Shown: piece by piece, positions 31,916-41,198 of the stretch
Layout: every line of letters starts with the position of its first letter
Numbering within the stretch: the first letter of the stretch is position 1
From: Nitzschia sp. pyKryTriq1
Taxonomy: Eukaryota > Bacillariophyta > Bacillariophyceae > Bacillariales > Bacillariaceae
Direction of reading: 5' to 3'
DNA: 64,000 bases
Assembly: GCA_956465555.1 (NCBI GenBank)
Contig: OY101117.1
Span: forward strand, 2,914,001 to 2,978,000
Position numbers and translations under genes: made by a program
The notes under the pieces: model-generated
What the model was told of the DNA's origin: nothing
The model's database searches: none
What the model saw: only the letters and a program-made list of their open reading frames with translations

Positions 31916-34752
31916 TTACTGCATGTCCGTCTCAGCCTCTAGTCGACTAGCGAGTTCTGGAATGTGAGCTTTTAAATTCTGTTCCAGAAGAGGCACCCAG
32001 TAGTCATCGATCTTGTGGTTGACATAGCAGTTGAACTTCCAGCCCTCATCACCATGTGTGAGATTCACTCCAGTCATATCCTCCGGGAAAGGGGTACCCA
32101 ACCGGCATGACATTTGTCCGTCGTATTCAGCTTTGCACGCTTTCTCCCATAACACCGTATCCTGCGTGGCGACAGCCTTGCTGTGCAACATTAACGCTAC
32201 AAATGAAAATGTGAAGACCAGCAATGTGAAAAAACGTCATAAGTCTCCGAGAAAACGAATGTTTCAGAGAAAGAGCACGCACCTTCAGTCTGTTCGTCCC
32301 CAAATCTTGACAAGGGATCCGGAAAAGCACTACCTGGAATCCATCTATGCCCGCTCTTCAATACATCAGCCTTGTTCATGACAGACATTCCAGTTACCGT
32401 ACTATAGTGGATGAAATGATGCTTGACATAGTCTGGACGGTAAATTTGTTTTTCGGCGGGCATTTGCTTGGTCTTTTCTCCGGGCTTCTGACGATCGCAG
32501 TTGTACGCCTGCAACATGGTATAATTCATTGGAATCTGCAGCTGGAAGCAATCTTGATTTCTACCGCAGTGCTCGATTCCGTGTAGAGGAATGGGTGTTC
32601 TGTAGGCAAAGGCAAAGGACGATTTGTTCAAAGGGATGAGTCTGCTACCAACTATACGATCAAGGACAGCAATCGGACGAGGCTGGAAGAGGAAACTTAC
32701 TCAATGAATCGTCGTCTGGGCCATGCTCTCCACGAGCCAAATGACACGATCTTATTCCCTTCTTGATCAAGTTTTTCTAGTAAAGGCAGTATCGATGTAT
32801 TGTTGCCCACTGAAAATGAAAAATCGCGATTGGGTGAGACGACGAAAAGCACCTTTCCCCGATACTCCCTTTTTTCCGGGATACGTACTTGGAACGAGAT
32901 ACTCATCAATATCGAATTGAGCAATCCAATTCACATGCGGTCCAAATCGTAATCGACACGAGGCTTCTGCTGCGTACTGACTACTTCTTTCGCCCACGCT
33001 ATCCACATTGTTGGGGTTGTTGTTGCAGACTTGAGCTGGCCAGTCAATGATGGTGACATCCCCCGGAAAGAGTTCCGCGATTGGATGCAAGGAATTCGAG
33101 GGATCGTTGGAGAATGCACCACTATTGTCGTATAAGTAAAAGTGGTCCACGCCAATCAATTTTTGATATGTGATCCACTCCACGAGGCGCCGTTGCCCGT
33201 CATTGATAGCGAATCGATTGCCGCGTGTGGTATACCCTGTACTCGCCCACAAGCATGAAGCCAAATGGTGCTGTTTGACGGGAAGTGCTTCCATTGTGGA
33301 ACTGACTTGTTGTTGTTGTTGTTGTGGTGGTGGTGGTTGTGCCATGGCCTGAGAATCGTCATTTTGCTTGCCATAGGTCAACAAACTTGGTTTACAAATC
33401 GGTATATTCTCCCATCGTCCAGAATCTTCAACCAAGGGCAAAATATGATTTTCTCCCCACTCCACCAAGGCGTTGAAAGCATCTGTCCCCTTCGCCTGAA
33501 AATCTTTGTAGTAGGGAGGAAAGAAGGCAGCAGGAGGACCATACCGCGGCGGTGTCCTGATCGGCACCAAGTCGACGAATAAGGTGGCGTAGTCGTTTTG
33601 TACAGAGCTACCAGTTCGAACCGTTTCCACCAAGGATGGTGGAACAGGACACATGAAAGTAAGCTGGGAGGTGTGAATTTGCTTGTTGTCTCTTCCTTCG
33701 GGGTGGAACATTTGCCCTATTCGTTTCCGGAAACTCGCCCACTCGTAGTTGAAATTGTAAACGCTCAACGTTTCTTCTCCTGACGGTTGAAATCGACAAA
33801 TGAATCGAGTTTCCATTCCGTCCTCATCGGCATGCTCATGATCGGTTAGTCGATATCGTGGTGCCGATCGATCTTTTGGGTTCGCGTTATTGTTACTGGC
33901 GACTCGTTGGACGGCCACATGCTGAAAGAGAGCGACTTGTGGTTCCGTGTGAGCCAGCAGCTTTGTATCTTCCGCGGTGGTCCCCGTACGGCATCGTCTT
34001 TTATTTTGCGCGATGAACTGAATATGCTTTCCATCGTGGGTCGGGAAAACGTCATGAATCCAAGGCAAAAAGGGATCATCTTCTGGATATTCGTCGACGG
34101 GCCACTGCTCGGGCAAGCGACTGCAGGAATTGAGTTTTGGATACCGCCGCGGCGTTAAATCCTGAGATGTAGACGTCCGAGTCGGGAGTGGCTGTGTCTT
34201 CCAGGTGTCGCGATCGATGGGTTCGAGATAAGCTGTCAGCACTGGCCGATCAGCGATTGTTTCTTCGACAGGATCAGGACCATGCGCCTTTTCGAAACTA
34301 TTTTGATCCACCGCCCCTGTTCGAAGCAACTGAGGCTTCACTCCCCGTCCCCACTCCTTTCCAGTCTTGTGGCTTCCTGTTTGATCCGCCCATTCCCCTC
34401 GAGCGTACATGTGCGGGGTGTAGTTCGGGTCCCTTTTGCTGTCATCGACCGTCTTTGGAGGGGCAGCGCCTCCTCGAGGGTAATTGTTCTCGTGCAGATG
34501 AACATCAACATCGTGAACACCATCGGCGGCGTGGTTGGGCGGGGCCATCGATCTCGTGAAAGACACCACCACAAGAACATACAAGAACATGCCACACACA
34601 ATGGTGTAAATGATCGCCATGGATAGGGAGCAGCCTGAAGTGGATTTCGCCCTTTTCCGTCGGACGCTGGCGGCGGTATTCGTGGTGCCTCGTGCGTAGA
34701 AAGAGCTTCCATTATTGTTATTCGTGGCGGACGGTCGGGCGATAGCGGGCAT
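31916..34752 (-). CDS. GT92-like (DUF23) type II membrane glycosyltransferase
   Basis: Proposed exons are 34752-32889, 32809-32701, 32641-32283 and 32196-31916. Introns of 79, 59 and 86 bases all have GT-AG ends, giving 870 residues in one frame. A long Asn/Ser-rich tail precedes one membrane anchor at about residues 46-64. The C-terminal half has the family pattern: WITYQKLIGVDHFYLYDNSG, then QFDIDEYLVP at residues 612-621 with the metal-binding DxD. The spliced continuation reads LVPMGNNTS, SFGSWRAWPRR, ELIPLNKSSFAFAYRTP and IYRPDYVKHHFIHY, the order expected for GT92 enzymes. It probably adds galactose or a related sugar to glycans in the Golgi. A poly-Gln run lies near residue 470. Confidence 0.85.
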
Positions 34753-35520
34753 CTCTCTGTGTGCTACTGTACAATGCTGGTACCGTATGGGTATCTTTCA
34801 GAGGGAAGAAAGTAGACTAATCGAAACAACAAACATCAAAGTATTGGTTTTATTTTTTATCTGATCGACCCGCGGTTGTTGCTCGCTCTACATAATACCG
34901 AAGTACAGTACTTGTACCTGGTACTGGAACAATACGTAAGCTACCGACCGGTACCTGGTACCGTACCTGGTACACGTACAGTACTCGTACAGCACAGCGC
35001 CGGTGTCACGGAACAACGAGATCGCAGCTGGACTCATGCGACCATTCCGTCTGACCACTGACCGACCGACTGAAGGCGAGCGAGCAGGCGCGCTGATGGA
35101 AAACGTATGATGTACGGTTCGTATGTATTTTAATTAAAAAAATAAGCACTGATGACACCGTTGTGGTGTAACATGGGCATGGAATCCGGAATTTTCGTGT
35201 AAATTTCCGTCAGGCTCTTGTTGATGGAGAAGCAGGCGTACATACTCCTGTGCGGAGAACCCAGAGATTTTCCACGAGAGAGTAAAAGTTCCTCCCCAAT
35301 ATTCATCGCGTACAGGTAGAGCCCGCCCCGCGAGACAAGCCACTGTACCTGGTACGTTGGATACCGCCCAAAACCCGGCCTAAAATATCTGCTGGCATCT
35401 GGCATTTTACATCTTCCGGTCTCCTCACATTTACTTCGTACAAAGTACTGGTACCGAGACCCTGCTGCTTTGAGTTGTTTATAACTTCTTATCTAGCCAC
35501 TGACTGTCTATAGCAGCAAC
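34753..35520. other. GTAC-rich divergent promoter region
   Basis: Between 34900 and 35000 the DNA is packed with GGTACC, CGTACC and GTACTG words, many of them palindromic. It lies between divergently transcribed genes, so it must include both promoters. No protein is convincing. Confidence 0.5.
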
Positions 35521-36936
35521 ATGTTTGGCTGGATCAACGATTGTACTGAATGCCTCGTGGTTTCCAAATTTGGAGAAGAGGCGTGGCACAAAATTAAGGA
35601 TAAAGCGGACTGCAAGGTCGACGACGGTGGATTCCTGCGCTATAAATATTATCCCGACTCCGATACGGTCCAGCTAGTTGTGGCGGCTTCGGAGATCTTG
35701 GGGATTACGGTCGATGAGGTGCTCTATGCCTTTGGAGATTATTTCGTTGATTACGTAAAAGACAATGGCTACGCAAATGTTTTAGAGTGCCTGGGATCCA
35801 ACCTGAGAGACTGGCTCTCCAACTTGAATACATTGCACGATCACCTCCAGGCGAGTTATCCCAAGGGATTTGTGGCTCCGGTCTTTTGGAGCGAAGACGA
35901 TGAGGATTTCGTCATGTCGCCAGAAGGGGGCGACAGCAACGCCATCTTGGTGCACTATTTCTCCCACCGCGGAAGTCTTCTAGTACCGCTGGTTGTAGGG
36001 CTGATTAAAAAAGTGGCCATGAATTACTTTGAGATTGACATCAATATGGATCAGCTCCAGTTGCAGGATGAGGATGCCGGTTTGAACAACACTACCTGGC
36101 GAGTCACGACGGTGGATCGGAAGGAATCTCACAAGCTTCGAGGAAAGAAGAAGAAGAAGAAGCGCATGTTGAAAAAGGGCCAATTAGAAAGGGCGGACGA
36201 CGAGACCGTTGAAACTTCCGGCACCACCAAATCGAGTAACTATTACAAAATCTTCGTGGAGGGAGAAGCGCAAGCGGCCAACTTGAGAGTAGAGGAATTC
36301 GTCAAACGATCGTTTCACAATGAGGACTGCGAACTATTCCATGCTTTGACGCTAGAGCAATACCTCTATTTGGTTGAGGAGTGGAAGACCAACATGATAG
36401 GTGACCAGTGGTGCTTCCAGATATGGTCCATTCAAGACGGTGATTTGAGTTCTTGGCCGTCTTTGGCGGATTTGCCTGCCAAGCTCAATCCGGAAACTAT
36501 CAGTCCTGTTCATTTTGGAGGCCAGATCCCTGCCACCGGGAGATTCCCACCGGATGAAAAGGGAACATTGCAAAGCTTTGCTCCCAAGATACGACTTATC
36601 AACAAGGACTCAGGAAAATCGTTGGATATGACGCTTGAAAAATCTTCCGAGTTGACCTTGGAGGATGCAATCTACAACGCTCAAGCTGTTGAAGATGCAG
36701 GTTTGAAATCGTTCCCCGACTTGCAAGATCGGATTGACAGCGGGGAATGCGAACTTCAGTGCATCGTCTGGCAGGAAGAAACACAATCCTCCTATCACAC
36801 TTTTGCCTTGGTGGATCTGAAGACAACCACGACTGTTCAACTCTTCGAGTTGGTACCCAAGTCGTATGATCCGATAGTGTTGATGTTTCAATGTGTGGAA
36901 ACCATTGCTGTGGACGAAGATGAAGAAGATCTTTAG
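35521..36936 (+). CDS. H-NOX haem nitric-oxide-binding protein without cyclase domain
   Basis: The 471-residue protein has an N-terminal H-NOX (HNOB) domain at about residues 1-185. The pattern follows the soluble guanylate cyclase beta subunit closely. MFGWINDC sits at the start and NLNTLHDHL carries the proximal haem ligand at His106. Pro120 follows, and YFSHR at 146-150 is the YxSxR haem-propionate motif. A helical end reads GLIKKVAMNYFEIDINMDQLQ. A Lys-rich linker (RGKKKKKKRMLKK) and about 270 residues of unrecognised sequence follow. There is no PAS-like, coiled-coil or cyclase domain. It should bind haem and could sense NO or O2. The output through the novel C-terminus is unknown. Confidence 0.88.
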   Translation: MFGWINDCTECLVVSKFGEEAWHKIKDKADCKVDDGGFLRYKYYPDSDTVQLVVAASEILGITVDEVLYAFGDYFVDYVKDNGYANVLECLGSNLRDWLSNLNTLHDHLQASYPKGFVAPVFWSEDDEDFVMSPEGGDSNAILVHYFSHRGSLLVPLVVGLIKKVAMNYFEIDINMDQLQLQDEDAGLNNTTWRVTTVDRKESHKLRGKKKKKKRMLKKGQLERADDETVETSGTTKSSNYYKIFVEGEAQAANLRVEEFVKRSFHNEDCELFHALTLEQYLYLVEEWKTNMIGDQWCFQIWSIQDGDLSSWPSLADLPAKLNPETISPVHFGGQIPATGRFPPDEKGTLQSFAPKIRLINKDSGKSLDMTLEKSSELTLEDAIYNAQAVEDAGLKSFPDLQDRIDSGECELQCIVWQEETQSSYHTFALVDLKTTTTVQLFELVPKSYDPIVLMFQCVETIAVDEDEEDL

Positions 36937-37586
36937 AGCACAGCGATGAATTGACTTTTCGAAGACTTAGTTGTAGGTCAGTATAAAATTATTCATTTTC
37001 AAGATTCACTTGAAATAATGCTATGCTGTTGTCCCATCCAGCGAAGAATAAGTGCATGTGGTGGTGCTTTGGTACTCGTTGATGACGTTTTTTCATTGAC
37101 CTCGTGTTGTGAAACAAGGGGGCTAACATGGTGAGACAGTACCAGGTTCCAGATTGCGGCGCTCCCAGAAACCTACAGTAATGGCCAAGACCCTTGGCCA
37201 TCATGGCCAAGAACCTTGGCCACGAAGCGTGGCAAGAGCGAAGACAATTATCGAGCGTGCCGTTAAAATCAGTTCCGCGTTAGTGCGCTACATAGCTGTA
37301 GCCCGCACCCTTGGATCAAGCTTGGATGTTCCTTGTTCGTACCGGTACCGCCTGTACACGTACTGTACCGGTATGGATAATCGTTCAGTACGTTACCTGG
37401 TACTGGTACCGGTAGATTGTACCAGGTGCAGTACCTGGGGCGTGGGAGGAGTTCGCGTGCGCAACGTGCGAAAGGCAGTCTGGTCAGTTATGGGACTTCA
37501 GGCTGCGCGGAGTGCAGAATGAACAGAACGGAAGCTGACCTGGCTGATATTTTTCCTTCTCCCCGAACCGATCGTTGGGGAGGAAT
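36937..37586. other. Intergenic, GTACC-rich
   Basis: GGTACC/CGTACC words are dense at 37335-37440, and a TGGCCA-type tandem (GGCCAAGACCCTTGGCCA) lies at 37180-37225. No gene is seen. Confidence 0.5.
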
Positions 37587-37690
37587 AACTGCGTTTCATA
37601 ACTGCGTCGAAGCTGCGCTTCCGACGCGCAGTTATGAAAACGCAGCTTCAGCTTGAAAACGCAGTTATAAAACGCAGCTTCAGTTTTGCG
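37587..37690. repeat. AAACGCAGCTTC short repeats with inverted arms
   Basis: The stretch alternates AACTGCG, GAAGCTGCG and their reverse complements. It includes a perfect-arm hairpin ATAACTGCG...CGCAGTTAT and two AAACGCAGCTTCAG copies. The same words recur at 40611-40712. Confidence 0.75.
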
Positions 37691-38051
37691 AGCTCCCGAG
37701 ATAATAAATCTGCTCTTGCCGATCACCTGCACTGCCAGCTCTTAATATGACATGAGTACACGTATGCTACATAAATTTCTACTTAGAAACGGCTTATATA
37801 ATTCGTAACATGTGGAACGAGCCAGTCAGAAGGAAATTTAAGTCTTGCGAGAGAAGCAGAAACAACACTCTCTGACGATGACACGATGGACGATGGACGA
37901 TGGCTGGTTTTCGCTGTCTGTAATGCTGATTCCGAGTTGGTGGATGCCGATGACCTGGAATCGTTGGGGAAGACCATTGGAGACCGGTTGCCACAAGAAG
38001 TCCAAGAGTACTTGCGAGGGCGACGGCTGGTTTGGTAAAAGACGAAGATGA

Positions 38052-38780
38052 GGAAATCGAAATGGAAGTGGATTTGGACAAGACAAAAAGTCAGAACGTA
38101 ACGGGGAGGGAGGATCATCGTCTCCCTCCGAGAACACTCCTGCTGCGATCGATGCAGCATTACAGCAGGTCCAACGTATCGAGTACAGAAAGTTGGCGGG
38201 TGTCATCAAGGGAGAACTCGCAAAGGTCATGAAACCAGAATTTCTCAATCGAATCGACGATATTGTGGTATTCCAGCCCTTGACAGCCAACGAACTATCT
38301 TTGATTGCCTTGATCATGGTAGTTGACATCACCGCCCGTGCCAAGATGGAAAAGGATATCAACGTTCATGTCTCGGGCGAATTGCTGGAGACCATGGTCC
38401 AAGAGGGGAGTGGGGCCGCCAGTCAATTCGGGGCCAGACCGATGCGACGAGCGATTCAACGGATCTTGGAAGATGCGATCAGCGATGCTGTTGTCAAGAA
38501 CTTTTTGATGGAAGGGGATGTGGCGACTTTTGGCAAGAAAGAAGTGGCAGTGAATGGCTCGACCAAAGGTGGTACCGAGCCATTGGTCGTGACGGTCCAA
38601 CGAGAACGAGATGGAGAGGTGTTGGAAATTATGATTGACGAATCCAGTCGCGATTTGGTTTCTCCGGCTATGGAAGAGGAAGACGATCTGGAGGATAACG
38701 AGGAGGCAGCATCTCCGAACGGAGTGAGTGGAGAGAGCGAAAACGACTACATCATGCTCGAAGAATCTCAACTTCTTTGA
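38052..38780 (+). pseudogene. C-terminal remnant of a Clp/HSP100 AAA+ chaperone
   Basis: The reading frame is open after a TGA at 38049. It encodes an acidic, Ser-rich stretch, then a clear Clp C-terminal D2 domain: LAKVMKPEFLNRIDDIVVFQPLT, then GARPMRRAIQRILEDAIS. An acidic tail ends at 38780. The D2 Walker motifs and all upstream ATPase domains are absent. Further related-looking acidic sequence at 37870-38048 is in other frames (LVDADDLESLGKTIGDRLPQ). It therefore looks like a decayed gene fragment, although unseen upstream exons cannot be excluded. It lies between the two CGCAGCTTC repeat clusters. Confidence 0.7.
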
Positions 38781-38854
38781 TAGTCCATTAAGTTTAACAT
38801 GCATTCTTAGATACTGTATGTTTACACTCGCCGTATTACTGCATGTTTCAAATA

Positions 38855-40234
38855 TTATGATGGCTCGTCCCAAGCAGCACCAGTTGCAAATCCAGTATAG
38901 TCCAACACGCGTTCATAATTGTTGTCATAGAGCCGCAGCGCCGAGCTACGACCACGGCCTCGTTCTTCTCGATCCAAAGCAAACCGAACTCCATAGCCCG
39001 CCAGGATACCATCAAAATATAGCAATCCACAATCTTCGAAATTTCGTGATCCGTCCGAATTGGCACACGCCGAAATCCCTTCCGCTGTTCTTCCTTCGTC
39101 ATCAAAGACATGGGCCAAGGCCCATGTCGCGACGCCTCCTGCCAATTTCTCGCCTTTTTCCATGGCAAAAGTTGCCAGCTGTTCCGCTTCGGCACGCCGC
39201 CCTCCAGCTGCCAATCCGACTGCAATCAAGGCCGAAGCCGTGTTGTATCCTGGAATACTAGGTCGTAAGATACCACCACGACGTTCATTCCAATAGGCAG
39301 CCACAGATCCTGCAGCTCTCAAGGCGGCCGACGAGTCGCCCACAGTATGGGCCAGATCCAGAGCCAAGCTGAGCGCCAACCCATCTCCCGGACATTTTTG
39401 CAAGTGTCTCAGTAAAATCACTAGCGCTCATCTATGATCGTGCCGCAGCAAACAGTCCAATACTTGCAGATGCGTTCGCTCTCGAGGATTCAGATGTTCG
39501 TCGTCCTTTTGGAAGGCAGCCTTGTGTGCCAAGGCCGACAGTTGGATCGGAGGGAGCCTTTCGACCCCTGACTCCACTTTGGACAACAAATGATCCACGT
39601 ACTTCATGTATCCCACCCCCGTCTGCACCAACATGGGTGCGACTGCTACATAGGTCAACATGGGCGCGGATCGTCCCGGACGAGTAGGAGTATTCCACAA
39701 CGCCGCATGTCGTATCAGTTCCGACCATGCCAAGGCTGCGGAATGCGCCCCCTGCACAAAGATGCCTTCTTCTTCTCCACCACCCGTAAAGGATTTTCCT
39801 TTGGAGGCAACTCCAATCACGAAACCGTCCAAGGATGCGACAGCTGTGGTAATGGAGTTATTGTCGCCGCTTGACGATGAAGACGACGAGGAGACTCCGA
39901 AAAAAGTGACTGGCTCTCCAAAGAAATCCAAATGAAGTTGAGCACCATCAGGAAGTTCCGCGAGAGCTTGTTCGTATGGATCAAGAAGTGTTGATCGCTT
40001 TTGCTCTTGATCCGACTGTGAAGGCTTGATCTCTGTGCTGAAAAAGTGCTGTTGTTGACCACTTCTTGGTGCAAGATTGCAAGATGGCCCTGAGTGTGAC
40101 GTCCTCCCATCATCATGACAACAGATAGATGCCAAAGAATCAAAGGAATTCCATCGAATTCGCCGTCTAGATGATAGCTTCTGCTGAGTCTGGCGTAGGA
40201 GTGAGTTGGTCTTTAACATTATTCTCGGTTGCAT
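38855..40234 (-). CDS. TTC38-like tetratricopeptide protein with one in-frame TGA
   Basis: The frame runs from the ATG at 40234 to a TAA at 38855. It is interrupted only by a TGA at 39428-39430 between LLRHDHR and ALVILLRHLQKCPGD. The sequence on both sides matches the flow of TTC38-type helical repeats (LALSLALDLAHTVGDSSAALRA, ASALIAVGLAAGGRRAEAEQLATFAM, GGVATWALAHVFDDEGRTAEG). The TGA is therefore a substitution inside a conserved helix, possibly from CGA (Arg). The first 45 residues are basic and lack acids, like a mitochondrial presequence. The protein ends earlier than animal TTC38. It may be a nonsense allele, a young pseudogene or a case of read-through. Confidence 0.65.
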
Positions 40235-40610
40235 TATTTGTTCATATGGAGTAGTCTAGCCACCTATTGCCCGTACATTAGGATTGTTCAAGGTCACATC
40301 ATCGTCATTCATCATTCATTCCATTTTTTGATGGCCACAAATGAACAAGTTGCACCACAAGGGTGCGCTGGTCTTGAGGAATTCCCGTCAACGACTCAAA
40401 CATGGGAAGACCAGCCGCTCCACCGACGACTGCGTCAGATCCACCCTTGGACAGACAAGAAAGAGGCAGCGTTACAAACAAGGAAAACGCGCCATCGTCA
40501 TCGTCAGTTTGTCGTTTATTTTACCATGAAAAGAGCACGACTTGATTAGCGATGCATTTCCGTAGTACTGAAAATGCAGTAGAAATTTATTGTTGGAGGA
40601 GCTCGTACAC
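40235..40610. other. Spacer, no gene seen
   Basis: Only chance frames of about 100 codons on the plus strand are found. Confidence 0.4.
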
Positions 40611-40712
40611 TCGAAGCTGCGTTTCCTCGAAGCTGCGTTTTCAAACTGCGTAAACTGCTTTTGAAGCTGCGTCAGTTTAGAAACGCAGCTTCGAAACTGC
40701 GCGCAGTTTCTC
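40611..40712. repeat. GAAGCTGCGTTT short repeats
   Basis: Four or more GAAGCTGCG(T/TT) words appear in forward sense and then AAACGCAGCTTC in reverse sense, the same family as 37587-37690. The two clusters bracket the Clp remnant and the TTC38-like gene. Confidence 0.7.
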
Positions 40713-41198
40713 CTCATGAGCGTTCGGTTTTTTGCTGCTATTGTGACGCTTCGTGCACACAGAACACAAAACTTCCTTCCCCTGTATTTTGGCGAAGTCC
40801 ACGCTGACCTGATAACTGCGCGTGCGACGTTACAGAAGCGAAGTCCTCCCGCGCCCCTGGTACCGTACAGGTACTGTACTCGTATTACTGGGGTATTTTA
40901 GAGAGTGCGTGCGGCGCGCGGCGGCCGTCGTGTGATCACAGCAGATCAAAGCTCATCGCTCATCGCAGGATCGCAGGCAACGAAAAATAACGCCATCGAG
41001 CATCGACCATGGCGGTATTTTCATTTTGTGCTAGCTGGAGGCTGTCGTCTGTTGCCTTCCTTTTCAACGGTGAAAGTTTCGACATTGGATCAGCCTCTAT
41101 CACTGACACTGTCCGTGCAAGAGAATCGAAATCACGCCACGAAGAACATTGACATCAAACTACAAGTATTCGTGCAAGACGAACACAACTGAGCGACA
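40713..41198. other. Upstream region of the VPS16 gene
   Basis: It contains a CpG-rich patch at 40900-40930 (GTGCGGCGCGCGGCGGCC), and the VPS16 promoter is expected here. No other gene is seen. Confidence 0.45.

Noticed and set aside
18395-39430. TGA reassigned as a sense codon, suggested by two in-frame TGAs
   Set aside because: Well-supported genes at 23406, 50945 and 59033 end with TGA, so the code is standard. The two cases are at Trp and a likely Arg, which also rules out selenocysteine as a common cause.
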